DNA of 64,000 nucleotides from Rhynchonema sp. JSB1_4 (GCA_030248065.1 JASAMV010005429.1:1-64000); one strand, 5' to 3'; counted from the first letter of the stretch, positions 1 to 32,146 are shown. Notes: generated from the sequence alone by a model not told the origin. Translations and numbers: made by a program.

Positions 1-221
1 AGCAAACATGGTGAAATGTTTCATTGACATGCTGGCAGAGCACACGCACAAAGCTCACAGCGAGCATGTGAAACAGTGTTGTCGTTAGATTCAACAGGCA
101 AACTTTGACACGTTTTTGCCAGCTGCCTGATTGATTAGAAATTGTGATCTCGACCTCAACCAGAATTTCTGTTATAACACCGGCCCGTATTTTTCCTTGG
201 AACAAAGGAAAACAGGAAACG

Positions 222-1250
222 CTCTGATTCATATATTGGAAAAATGGGACCATTTTTTGTTGCTGGAACTGAAAGCCGCAATCAAGGTTGACCATCCTTC
301 AAAAAGAAGTACCATCAAAAAGTGTCAAATGAACTGTCAAAAAGTGTGCCAAAGGTGCACCTCTGGGAGTATAAGCACCAACTGATCTAAGCCACCCCCC
401 GGACTTGATTTTCAGCATCGTGCCGGAAACAGCACATCACAGAACGAACGAAGCTGGAAAATCGATATTGCACGATATGGTCGTCACACCGACGGAGTAA
501 GTTGAAAAATCATGAGTCCTTAAGAAAGGCTACATTCACGCGATTCTGAAACCGGTTCTGGGAACCGGTCGAATTTGCCGTATTGGTTTATGTTTCATTG
601 AAGTGCACCAGCATCGGTGTCCATTTGCAGGTCGATACCTTTGGTGGACCACCTTCTGTTGCGTCCCCAATGTACATAGTCTTATATATAAATTAATCAC
701 CGAAACATTTTCAGTTCGATGTGCTCAACAGGTGTAGAACGGATCGGGAGCTCAAATGAAAATGTTTCGGTGATTACATATATATGACCATGTACATTGG
801 GGACACAAATTTTTTGGTCCCGCCCAACGGTATCGACCTCCAAATGGACAGCGATCCTGAGTTTACTTCAATGAAACGTAAATAGTTATTGCTCATTTAA
901 CCTTCTCCAGAACCAGTTTTAGAAATCGCGAAATGAGCCTTTTTGAAAGGACTTATGATTTTTCAACTTACTCCGTCGGTGTGCATCGTTCGTACTCGTG
1001 CAACATCGCTTTCCCAACTTCGTTCGTTCGGTGATGCCGTGCTTCCGTACAATAATAGGAAATTGTGACTCCGGGGGCAAAAATATAAGCAGGTGCTTTA
1101 TGCCTCCCAGAGGCTTGCACCTTTGGCACACTTTTTAACAGGTCATTTGACACTTTTCAAACGGTACTTCTTTTTGAAGGATGGTCACCCCCATTGAAAA
1201 GGCCAGTTCCATCTATAAAAAATGGTCCCATTTTTCAAATATGAATTATG
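222..1250. repeat. Large imperfect palindrome (foldback element)
   Basis: The two halves are inverted copies around a centre near 735. Matching pairs seen by eye are 238-258 with 1218-1240, 285-360 with 1096-1190, 480-530 with 955-1000, and 661-712 with 757-803. The central loop is about 45 nt. The arms carry substitutions and small indels, so the structure is not fresh. No transposase is recognisable. It may be a foldback transposon or an inverted duplication. Confidence 0.8.
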
Positions 1251-1495
1251 CTCCCTTGCACTTTAAGGGGGTTGGTTTGGTTTCCCTCTGCATGAGATGT
1301 GGAAAGTTATCCAAAGAAATGGAGCATGGGAAATTTTTTGTTTTAAGAAATTAACCCTGGGGAGATGAGTTCTTGCTTTCGAAAAGCACCCAGAAATCCT
1401 CGATTGCCTGAGCATGTCAAAAGGGCCTTCCTTTGAGCGGGAACGGTTCTTTGAATACCTTCAAAACGATTCTTTCGGCACTTCGATTGCATTAT

Positions 1496-1887
1496 GGGCA
1501 AAGCCGAAGACCAAACCGCCAAGCAGAACCACCACCGCGACCGCCGCCCAGCGAAGCGCGCAGCAGGCAGCAACCCAAACCAGGCCAAGCAAAACAGCAA
1601 AGCGCGCGCAGGCGGAACAAAAAAAAAAAAACAGCAAAGAAAAAGCAGACAAAAAGGAAACAAGCACCGAAACAGAGAAAAACAGAAGCAAAAAAAGAAG
1701 AAAACAAACCCACAAACACACAACACGGAGACAGACAGGGAAACAACACACAAAAACAAAAAGCACCACAAAAAAGCGACAACAAACAAGAAAGACACAA
1801 AGAAAACAACAAACCCAACACAAACCCAAAACCCCCAAACCAAAAAACAACACAAACCCCACAACAAAAAAAAAAAAAAAAAAAAAG
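1496..1887. other. 392-nt stretch without a single T on the + strand
   Basis: From 1496 to 1887 the + strand contains only A, C and G. Composition drifts from C/G-rich at the left to nearly pure A/C and then poly-A at the right. Flanking sequence on both sides is normal. No biological element I know looks like this. The drift resembles signal decay in a low-quality read tail built into the assembly. An extreme strand-asymmetric low-complexity tract is the alternative. Confidence 0.85.
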
Positions 1888-1997
1888 TGAAACATATAAG
1901 CCGCAACATAAGCACTCATGTAAAGTGTGTAACATGTGCGTAAGTCGTTAAAGACCACCGTTTAACCAGTGTAAATTCAGACAATGAGCGAGTTCAC

Positions 1998-22751
<20,754 letters not shown>

Positions 22752-25700
22752 TTTTGAAAATTACTGTTCAGCACGTTTAATTCATTTAGCAGAGTATGTA
22801 CAATTAGTCGCTGAGTTTGCAAAATAAAATAAATCGACCAAGGAGATCAATGTGAGATGAATTTGCGGGATAATTTCATAGAATTAATTAATGGCCGTTT
22901 TCCGTGAGTCGGCGAGTTCAGTTCAGCATAAATTCGGCGACATCATTTCACGTGATAAAATACTGTCGACGCTGTTCAGCTCTCGTCGTTTGTCGCCCTC
23001 ACCGCCTCTCGCTCTTAAACAGAAAACGTAATCCACTGTTTTAATCATCACTGACGACCAGGATATGTTGTCCAAAAGCATGCTTTTCTCGGGGAAAATT
23101 TAGCAGAATCGCTGTTGGATCGGAGGGTAAAAGCTGTCACGTTGGGAGATATGTTTGCGCCAGCAAGCGCTTTTGAGCATTTTGCAAGTAAGAACGGTCG
23201 GTTAATTTGTACGGTTGTCAGAAAGTTTTTGGGGTCGCATACCCTAGTGGGTAAAATTCACAAGATGAAGTCAAGCTCACCATCAAGCTCAACGTCAAGC
23301 TTCAAAATCAGGCGTTTCGGCATCACGCTGGCTCATGCAGCAGACGCAAAGTTCTAAACGAAGGGCCAAACATGAGGCGTCATTGCGCAAGATTGGATGC
23401 TGCTCTCGCCAAAATATTACATTAAAAGTAACACAAGCATTTTTTGAGGGAGTATTTCTGAGTTTCGCAAATTTCTGAAAAGAGACATAAAAATGAACAG
23501 GCGATCAGCAATGGCGGTACAAAAATCTTGATAGCGGTCAACGATCGCTACATTATTCAATACCATTGGTCAGAAAATATTATGGCTCAGACATAAGCTT
23601 CAGAAATGCTTGTGCTCCCGAGCAGCGCATTCAACCATGTACAACAACCTGTCATACATTGAGCCTTTGTTTAGAAAACCGAGTCTCTTGCATCAACAAT
23701 CGTGACGTTAAAACTTCTGACTTTGAACTTTGACTTTGAGCTTAAGGGCGAGCTTGACCTTGGTTTGTGAGTTCCACCCATTATCGTAAACAGAACTCCA
23801 GTAATAAAACCCCTGAAATTAAACCACGTACACGAGAGACACAGCCGGCAGTGGCATAACTGCACTACTGCTGCCCAGAGATCGAAAACGGGCCAGGCAG
23901 TAGACTCTTACGTTGGTCCCCATCAAGCCAGGCTGGGCAGGAGATTTGGAGGGACCGAGCCGAGCTTCATGCGCTCAGGTTTAGGTACATACGCATGTGC
24001 ATTTAAGTTTATTTTGTGCATCGGTTTCTGTCAGACTTTGAAAAGCCCCTGTGGACTAAAAAATTAAAAGCTGAGACTAAAAAGCTGCAACAAGTAATAC
24101 AACCCCATAGCAACAGAACGCCACCCAAAGGCCTACGTGAAAAATAGAAGGCCGGCCTGCTATTCGACATCAACCCGCTCCACCCAGATTTTTGACCGAC
24201 GTCACCTATCCTTCGTCCTGGTCCCAGTCCATCTATCGCCAACACCGTGGCCAAGGGGCAGCGTTGAAACAAAAATTTTTTTAATAAGCGCTTGTTTTTT
24301 AAAAAGTCCGTACTTTTTTAAAAAACAAAAAACAAGCTTAGGATAATTTCGACCTTTTTGTCCCCAAATGCAGAAATCTGCTCAATTTTCATACCAAAAT
24401 GCAAAAATTTTCTCCCGAAAGTTATTTATAACCACGTTTTTGTCACTTGTGCTCAATTCCAACACCTTTGATGTTGTTCAAGTTCTATCAAAACAGATAC
24501 TTCCCTTCATTTTTTTCTTCGACACTGGGAAACGTTCACTTCGTCAACTTTAAAAAGAAAACAAAAAACTTTTTTTGGAAAGAAAAAACCGACCTTTTCT
24601 TTTCTTTTTTAACGCTGCCAAGAGGTGCACATCGAACCGGTGGTTCGCCGGGCTGCGATTTCCGGCTCACGCACGGCGGAGCCGAGTCGAGCTGCACTTT
24701 GTGAAGTACAAGCCGAGCCTAGCCAGCTCGCCTGAACAAACAAACTGTTGAGGATTCCAGAGCACATATCCACAGTTTATGACAAAAAGGTATTTTTGTT
24801 CGCAAACGTATTGCTTTTCACGAAATGTGGCATTGCCAGCCAAATTAAAGAAGTATATGTCTAATTCCACAATTTTTTCACCAATTTTATAGTACTGGTA
24901 CTTAAGAATGGACTTAGGTTTGGCTTACTTCCAGGCTTAAGACTGTGACTAAGCTTAGGCTTGGGCTTGCCTCACCCTGAATCAAATGAAAAACGCAGCC
25001 AAGCCGAAAACCGGCTGTGTCGTATCGCTGAGAAACCTGACGCGCGCTCTTTGGTGGGGAACAGTTGCAAAATTAGTCGAACGTAATGAAAGAGAAAAGC
25101 GGGCCCCAAATTGGTATGGTGACGGTTGGTTGCAAGTAAACTGCAGTGCTTGGCTCGGCAAAGTCCATTGTTAAGAACGGTGTCATAATTGCAGGATCAG
25201 ATTTCAGTCGTAGTTTTTTAGTTGTGCCAGTTTCTCTGGTGTATTTGCAACGTGTTATGTGACACAAAACTGCGCAAGACATCTCTAATCTGGAAGTGAC
25301 CTTGGCAACGTTCGTAAAGATACGTCCAATGACGCAGTGCAGCCGGTATACAACCTGCCGATCAGCCTTTGTCTCAACGCCGCCTGCGGAGGAGTGTAGT
25401 CTGTTGTGTTTTCCTGTGGACCCCTGGACCAGACGCCTGGTGTCATATCTTTGATTAATTCATCTGACCATACTCCTTTTCTTCTTTTTGACATTACGCG
25501 ACAGCTATGTATAGCAATATTTGCAACGACTGTCCGGATCGAAGCCAATGTTCGGAAAAATTTTGAACTACACACATTACATAATTTGGGCATTCGAAGC
25601 CAGGAATGAGCGCAGTTTAGACGGGCGGAACAACCGAAAATTTATTCTTGGCGGATACTGCGCCAGTTTGCGGCAAGGGCGCAATATCCGATAATTGAAA

Positions 25701-25756
25701 CCACTGAGGTGACCACTTTGACTATATTTTGGACCAGGTCTCCCCCTTATGGTTTC
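22752..25756. other. Spacer upstream of the CHD gene
   Basis: No convincing exon. It presumably contains the CHD promoter and 5' UTR (region just right of 22751), an inverted repeat at about 23217-23800, and A/T-rich homopolymer-laden sequence at 24280-24620. A run of degenerate AGGCTTA-type words lies near 24905-24975. Confidence 0.5.
23217..23800. repeat. Inverted repeat with related arms
   Basis: The left arm (about 23260-23357) and right arm (about 23671-23775) are inverted copies of an AGTCAAGCTCA/CAAGCTCAACGTCAAG-type sequence. Translating the left arm on + and the right arm on - gives similar Ser/Lys-rich peptides, which is a by-product of the inversion and not evidence of a gene. Probably a degenerate foldback element. 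Confidence 0.6.
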
Positions 25757-27815
25757 AACGTATCGCAAAGCTTTGGTTTAAATTTAGACTTGCGCCTGGG
25801 CTGGTTCGCAATTTGGTTCCGATAGCTGGCTGGTAATTTCGATTCGGTAATTTCATATCAGTAATTTCATGTTGGTGAGCTGGATATTCGGTCGTATAAT
25901 CCATAATTTGACTAACTTGCTTCGTAGTAAAGTAACTTCCAATGTTCTCGCTGTTATATGATGAGTTTGCTCCACAAAAATACAATTACTGAATACGGTG
26001 GCCCGTAACGACATGATTATAAATGTTCCAACTCTTGAATCAAATCCCGTTGGTTGCCAATTGCGATAGCAAGCGTTTACCGTCCTTATAAAGGCATGGC
26101 TAAAAGAAATACTGTATCAGTGCTTCCGGTTCTTGCTCAAACTGATCTGCACGTTCAGTGCTGTTGCCATTGTAAATAAAGTCATGAAAAAACATCTGAA
26201 GTGCAGTGCTATCATTATAAGCAGTGGCGGATCCAGCCTTTAGCCAAGGGAAGGGCCAAATCCAAAAAGTCATTCTTATCCAGTGCCGGTTTAGAACTTC
26301 GCACTTATGGCAAAAAGTTACAATGCGCGCGAAGCGCACAAGATTTTGATACTTTTACGCGCATGAAAGCAAAATTTAATGGGAAATGGCTGTATCTGAC
26401 GCGCGCGGCGCGCGAGTTTTGGCCTCTTGAAGTGTATCAGAGTGAAAATCCTGCGATTTAGAGGTGCTTTTTCCTTCTTCCTTCCGAAACGGTGCCCCTC
26501 TTCAGGGGCCAAATGGACCAAAGGAGGCATGGCCCCTGTGCCCCTTGGATCCGCCCTTTTGTTATCTTGCTTCAATATCATTCAGGTTGCGGTTTACCAG
26601 GTTACAAAGAAATTCATAATACCGATCCACAAGTCCTTCAGTTGGATTATGCCGTCTGAGCAAAAGTGCTTCATGATCACGTGGTTTTCGCCCACGCATA
26701 ACGGTGACGACGCACACCGACGTTCAATATGCGCACGAACAATAACGACTCACCCTTTTCAAAAGTTTTCTGGGTTAGTGCATTTGCTGTTGATTATGGT
26801 CACATTCGTTAAGTTGTGGGTGTTTTTCATTTTGGCAATTCGCACAAGTACAAACGTCTGACACTGGCACGATGAAACATCAGAACGGAGTTGCTTGTGC
26901 TTACAAGTAAGTAAGACGCTTCAGCCAGCCGATGCCAACCAAACTTGAGATGCACATGCACTGCACACAATCAGCGGCAACTACGGTCCATACTGGTTCT
27001 TGGTTGGCACAAAAATTTTAAAGAATTGAGTCTTAATTATGAAATTTTTTATTGACCACTGAGTATGGATTCGGGTTTTTTCAAAACTCACCTGGTTGGG
27101 ATAGCATGTTGGGGTCATCGACACCCAGCGGGACATCGGGATTTGATGGCGAATAATGACGCCACACATGCGAATAAAAGACCAAGCGAACAAAAGCCAT
27201 GGGAGAATACCCGACTAGAGCGAATAAATGTCCACTTTCGGTTAGGACATGGAACGTACTGTTGTTCCATGGTCTGATCTTCTCGGTGGCGTCCGCGCAT
27301 CAAGCTCACGATAGGATGGCGAAATGACGAAAAATGGTTGCAATAAACAAAACGCATGCCTGATTGACGGCGCAAACGAGCCTCCAAATGATGCGCCATT
27401 GAAAATCAACCGCATACCTGTTCTTCAGATGACGGAAGGAAGTGCAGCGCACGGCATATGTATCAACTCAACGCACACTGCACACGGGGGTATCACATTT
27501 TCTGCGGACCGTGAAATTTTCCACTGCACAGGGCAGACCAAATCAAATCTCATTCTATTCATATATCAATCTCATTCTACTGTATATGCTATTCACTAAA
27601 TGGTTCAGTTAAACATTTATCCTGCACTCACTCTGGAGGTTGCTTGATATGCGGGCGGTCTTGTGTGCGTTCTTCAGTGATGTTCACCACGTTGCAGTAA
27701 ATCAAAAGTGACGCCGCTGATGATTTTGCTGCTACAGGCGCACGGTATGTAATAGCTACCAATGTTACCAAGACCGGCAACCACACATGCGGCTGGCATG
27801 ACCCACAAACACCTG
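25757..27815 (-). CDS. Possible minus-strand membrane-protein gene (fragments only)
   Basis: Three exon-like pieces with good splice signals lie in order on the minus strand. Piece 27815-27634: acceptor TTTCAG, donor GTGAGT, hydrophobic in two frames. Piece 27225-27092: acceptor CTCTAG, donor GTGAGT after CCCAACCAG. Piece about 25975-25757: open to a stop, hydrophilic tail with YTTEYPAHQHEITDMKLPNR and ending NLNQSFAIR. Together they could be the last part of a small multi-TM protein with a cytoplasmic tail. I do not recognise the family, frames between the pieces could not be fixed, and the 5' end may have been disturbed by the MITE at 27928. This could also be two unrelated genes or noise. 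Confidence 0.3.
26222..26565. repeat. CAGTGGCGGATCCAG-type degenerate DNA transposon remnant
   Basis: The left end CAGTGGCGGATCCAG at 26222 has a damaged inverted partner, TTGGATCCGCCC, near 26546-26557. Such GGCGGATCC termini are common in animal non-autonomous hAT-like elements. No target duplication is recognisable. The GC-rich motif GCGCGCGGCGCGCG is at about 26400. Confidence 0.55.
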
Positions 27816-27927
27816 AAACGGACACACACAGGAATGCAGTATTTGCTGTGCGACCCAAACACCACACAGCTTGAGCAGGTTGATTGTCGCACAGATAACG
27901 TAACTGGTGGTGCATACATGATCACAC

Positions 27928-28424
27928 CAGGGTTGGGCAAAAAAACGACGGCGTTTTTTCTTAAAAACGACGTTTTTTTCAAGAAAAACGCCTGAGTCGT
28001 TTTTCGTTTTTTTTAAATCCTGAGTTTCCTTGATTTTCCCTGATTTTTCGGAGAAAGTACCCTGATGATCAAGGAAAATCAATTTCTTGTCCCATTTTTT
28101 TTCAAAAAATTTTCGACCAATTTTTACTTTGTCGAGATTCGTCGATATACGGAGTTTGACTTTCAGTGATGACCCCGGCCAAAGTTGGTCCCATGATGCG
28201 GGTCTGATATGGGATCTTAACAACTCGCTAGAAAAGGGTTGAAACCCGTTTATTTTGCCTCAGAACACATAGAATTGCTTCATTTAACCACGTTTTCTTC
28301 CCAACATGAGCGTTTTCCATTTTTTTGGGGGGGGGCACATTTTGGTGATCTGGGCGTTTTAAAAAAAACGTTTTTTTAAAAAAACGATTTTTTGAAGAAA
28401 AAAAAAGTTTTTTGCCCAACCCTG
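27928..28424. mobile_element. hAT-like MITE with 8-bp target duplication
   Basis: The termini are CAGGGTTGGGCAAAAAA at 27928 and the inverted TTTTGCCCAACCCTG ending at 28424. The 8-bp direct repeat GATCACAC flanks it (27920-27927 and 28425-28432). Length 497 bp; the interior is A/T-rich with homopolymers and no transposase. A second left end of the family occurs alone at 32975. It lies 150 bp upstream of the QPRT start codon, on the side of the possible minus-strand gene. Confidence 0.92.
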
Positions 28425-28572
28425 GATCACACAGCTTGCTTGGTTAATAAAACCTGAACAAAATGCCCTGATCAGCACTACCTTTATGAACATTGCCGAC
28501 TGAATTTCTCGCTTGACGGTTTTGCATCAGCTGAATCGAAAGGAAGATAATTTCGGCGGCAGAAAATCAAAC

Positions 28573-29851
28573 ATGTCAGCCGTGCAGAACATTGCATTCG
28601 AGCATTTGGTCACTAAAGCTCAACTGGACAAAACCCTCGATTTTTGGCTTGACGAGGATTTGCCGACTTTGGATGTTGCTGGCGCACTGGTTGGACGAGA
28701 TCATCAAACAGCAAGGTTGATTTGTAAACAGGTATGACGCACCAAAATAACCGGACAGTTTTTTGCAGTTTTGAGCTCATTTTCCCATTATTCAGCAATG
28801 TATTCTTGCGGGAAAACTGTTTTTCGATGCGATCATGACGCGATTCGACTGCAACGTCGAATGGACCGAGTCCGTCAGAGACGGAGTACGTGTCGGTGAA
28901 GTGCCCAAAGTGCTCGCCACTGTTAGGGGGAGTGTGCAGGTTGGTGTGACAATTATAAAATATCACCTTTTGCATAACCGATATGATAGTGTTTCACAGT
29001 CTCTCCTGCTTGCCGAGCGCACTGCACTGAACGTGTTGTCACGGTGTTCTGGCATCGCCACCGTGACACATCAAGTCGTGGAGAAACTTGAAAGTGTCAA
29101 ATGGCGTGGTCGACTCGCGGCCACCAGAAAGACCACGCCGGGATTCAGACTGGCAGAAAAATATGCAGTCATTGTTGGGGGCGGTCAGATTTGTTTTTCG
29201 TACTTTTTACCTTGTTCATTTTAAAACTACCGATTCATGCCCGTCGGCTGTATGTAGCTTTGAACACAACATCTTGCAAAAATTAGTGCTTTCCTTTGCA
29301 AATCAAGCTGACGGTGCAGGTGATCCTCATCGTTACTCCCTCAAAACAATGATCATGCTGAAAGACAATCATGTGGACGCGATGCGGGACGACATCCAGA
29401 AGGTAAAATTTGCCCTCGAATATTTTTGTCATTTTATAATAAAAGACTTTGATTTTGCGCAGCAGGCGGTGTCCGTCACCCGCCAACTATGCGGCAATTA
29501 CCAAATGATCGAAGTTGAGGCTCGATCTTTGAACGAAGCACTGGCGGCCGCTCATGCTGGTGCTAATGTTGTCATGTTAGACAATTTCCAGCCTGAGGTA
29601 ACAAGGAGGACAATATGTTGCCAAGCTTGCATTTATGAGTTAATATTCTGCATTTTCAGGATGCCAAAACAGCTGGTGCAGCGGTGAAACATAAAAATCC
29701 GTCAATTGTTGTCGAAGTGAGTGGTGGAATTACCGAAGCCAACATCTTACAATACTGCCATGAACATGTGGACTCGATTTCAATGTCAAAGTTGACACAG
29801 GGCTATGACACGATTGACTTTTCAATGAAACTCAACAAACAAAGTGCATGA
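28573..29851 (+). CDS. QPRT: Quinolinate phosphoribosyltransferase (nicotinate-nucleotide pyrophosphorylase, carboxylating)
   Basis: Converts quinolinate and PRPP to nicotinate mononucleotide, CO2 and pyrophosphate in de novo NAD synthesis; cytosolic in animals. Six exons: 28573-28731, 28796-28939, 29000-29183, 29320-29402, about 29466-29597 and 29660-29851 (TGA 29849-29851), giving close to 297 residues, the usual family size. The N-terminal domain reads LDKTLDFWLDEDLPTLDVAG and AGKLFFDAI. Active-site blocks follow: AERTALNVLSRCSGIAT, TRKTTPGFRLAEKYAVIVGG, MLKDNHV, VEVEARS-type strand (IEVEARSLNEAL), VMLDNFQPE, VEVSGGI and DSISMSKLTQ. PRPP/quinolinate-binding R, K and H residues of TRKTTPG and KDNH are present. 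The start is the first ATG giving family similarity; an upstream in-frame ATG at 28513 would add 20 residues. AATAAA follows at 30131. Confidence 0.95.
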
Positions 29852-30130
29852 AGTAAAGTTAGGTTAGGTTAAAATCAGTTGTTAAGAACTACCTTCCTTT
29901 ACGGGTTTTTACTGCGAGCGAAACTTTTCTCGTTCAGGTTGCTTTCATCGGTCGTTTTAAATATACGTATACATACATAAGTAGCTCATGCTCGTTTTCC
30001 ATGGTTTTGTTTTGCAGTCAATAATTTTAACGTTATTGTCCTACATTATATCAAATTTCGATAGCTTTGATCTAAACGTTAGAGAGCTCGGCTGCTCTTT
30101 CAGAAAGTTACTAGATCAACACTTTTTGGG

Positions 30131-30136
30131 AATAAA
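30131..30136 (+). promoter_or_regulatory. Possible polyadenylation signal of QPRT
   Basis: AATAAA, 280 nt after the QPRT stop codon, in A/T-rich sequence. Position and orientation fit, but no transcript evidence is available. Confidence 0.4.
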
Positions 30137-30389
30137 GTTAACATTGAGAAGATCTCAGCGGTTAAGTCAGATCAGATATAGTATTATGTAGAGCTACAAC
30201 AAATTTCTGAGAACCACAAATTTCTGATCATTTAACAAAAGACCACACGCCTTGAAAGTTGTGACTCTCATGTCTCTTTCAATTTTACAGCTCTGTAATT
30301 TCATTGTTTACGGGAGCGGAATATAATTGTTGTCATGTTCGCAATGAGCTTGAATAATGTTGTTGATCTCATTTTCATATTGCTTGTTT

Positions 30390-32146
30390 TCACATTATTT
30401 CTTTCCTTCCGACGGGCTTTCTGAAAACAGCGTTGATTCTCGAAATATACAACCGAAAAGTTTGCAATATATGGTCACCAGTCTTGTCAGTCATTTGCGA
30501 CGCGTCTCCGGTCATGGCTGAAACATCAGATGTTCCCGCTGTCATCTGGTCGCTGCTTCCCGCAGTCATGATTTTGCCTTCCTCTTCTGTAAGTGTTACG
30601 CTGAGCTTTTGTATACTGCTCCTAACTTCAGTTGTGCCTAACAAATGCAACAATGGTTTGCACCGCACCGATTTCTTCCACGTATCGATCCGCCCACAGC
30701 ATCAGCGCTGAGAAGATCACAGTGATAATCTGTCACAATTGTACAAATGGTGATATTGGGGTCAGCAAAAAGGAAATGAACACGTGAAAGCACGAACCAC
30801 AAGCGCGGTGAAGATGTAGCAAAGAGTGGACAGCAGGAGAGTGTAGTTCTTGGCGGTTTGGTACCCGTCGTACACACACGACCAGTCCTGTGACATTGAA
30901 AATGAAAACAAAACTGATAATGCAAAGTGGGAATCTGACCAATTCACCGACCTCAGCCTTGCATCCCATGATCGTGCCGGTCACCATTGTCACATTGAAC
31001 GTGGTCGTGCTCACACTGATTGGGGTCACCGCCGTTTCGTTTCGTGGCTCAGGCACGGGTGGCAGCTCCAGTGGTCTCAACCTGAGGGCCTCACTCACAC
31101 TTTCATGTTGATCTTCGGGTCGTTCTTTCGATTTTGTCACACCGAACGCCAGTAGCACCGCGTCCACAACCAATATCAACGCGATGTACTGAAATATGAA
31201 CCGGTCGAGGTCGCTGTATCTCGACAATAATCAGACAACAAGATCACTAACGATGCCGATCATGATTTTTCGTTGCGCCTGCGCACCGATGATGCCCAGG
31301 ATGGACACGAGCGCCGCCATCGCCGCGAACGCTATCAGCACTTTCTCAATCTAAAATTCAAAATCTATATTAGTTGATAGTCACTTTTGAGTCGTGTTTT
31401 AATGGTCAAAATCACTCACGTAGGATCCATACGGCGAATTGGCTGACAGCGCGGCGCTTCCAACCAGAAACAACGAGAAAACCTGGTTGATGTGAGTTGA
31501 CAGTTTTGGAACGAAATTTTCAGGTCCCGAAGCTAATTATGGTACCGGAGTTTTCCACTTAAAGCCCCCGGGGGCTCTAATTGGATTTATTTTTTACGGA
31601 CCATTGATTTTACATCGAACAGTAAACTTGCCAAAATAGTTCAAACTAGTGTAAGAATGACCAAAATACCGCACTTTTCTGTTGTTTTACCAACGTTTTG
31701 CCACGTTTAGATGAAGATCCTCACAACCAGGTTGAAATATGGTATCAGAATGTCAAAATGCTGGCCTAAAGTGTCCCTACTGACAATGATGAAAACACCC
31801 AGTTTTCCGCTTAAAGCCACCGAGGGCTGTAAGTGGAAACGTTTCCACTTAAAGCCCCCGGGGGGTCTAATTGGATTTTTTCTTTCTGGTCGGAGGGTCC
31901 ATTTTCCACCAATTTCCGCATAGAGCCCCCGGGGCTTTAAGTGGAAAACTCCGGTAACTGTTTTCAAAAGGAAGTGTATGTTAAACACTTGGTCAAAAAC
32001 CTTGTCGTTCCCTAACTGACCGCTCCGAGGGCATTGAGTTGAACGAGAAAGTGCTTGAGCGCTGCTGTCGCGTATTTCTTGATGTGCGCACGGTTGAAGT
32101 AGCTTGGAGTCTTGATGACCACCGCTGGAGGCTTAGGTTCCGTCAT
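30390..32146 (-). CDS. Tetraspanin-like four-TM membrane protein
   Basis: Exons on the minus strand: 32146-32021 (ATG 32146-32144, MTEPKPPAVVIKTPSYFNRA), 31482-31420, about 31351-31253, about 31189-30953, 30893-30790, about 30735-30649, and a last exon starting near 30591. Hydrophobic segments are VQLNALGAVFSLFLVGSAAL, VLIAFAAMAALVSILGIIGA, YIALILVVDAVLLAFGV and LLLSTLCYIFTALVV; the third is followed by a loop with NETA and NVTM glycosylation sites and cysteines (MGCKAE, DWSCVYDG). The plan TM-short loop-TM-turn-TM-large loop-TM matches tetraspanins, but the CCG signature is absent, so the family is uncertain. The C-terminus is ambiguous. The phase-0 join gives a short KRKAKS end; a different phase opens an MTAGSSDQ-type repeat tail ending at about 30390. 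The gene is convergent with QPRT. Confidence 0.65.
31543..31956. repeat. MITE with ACCGGAGTTTTCCACTTAAA termini in an intron
   Basis: The left end TACCGGAGTTTTCCACTTAA is inverted at the right end (31932-31956). Both outer ends are TA, consistent with a TA target duplication. The interior repeats the terminal motif (CCACTTAAAGCCCCCGGGG) in both orientations near 31797-31865. It sits in the first intron of the tetraspanin-like gene. Confidence 0.82.

Larger units (their letters stand above)
1..1997. other. Gene-free segment at the window start
   Basis: I recognise no protein-coding exon here. The segment holds a large imperfect palindrome (about 222-1250), ordinary sequence to about 1495, and then a T-free A/C/G tract (1496-1887). 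The remaining C-terminal exons of the CHD gene, which runs leftward into this segment, would be expected here or beyond. Long open frames across the T-free tract are lysine-rich or phenylalanine-rich nonsense caused by the base composition. Confidence 0.7.

Noticed and set aside
1343..1958. Several long overlapping open frames on both strands (150-190 aa, K/Q/T- or F/C-rich)
   Set aside because: They follow from the absence of T over 1496-1887, which removes stop codons; the composition is not protein-like and no family is recognisable.
23260..23865. Two similar Ser/Lys-rich peptides on opposite strands as paralogous small genes
   Set aside because: The similarity comes from inverted repeat arms; no splice context or start conservation.
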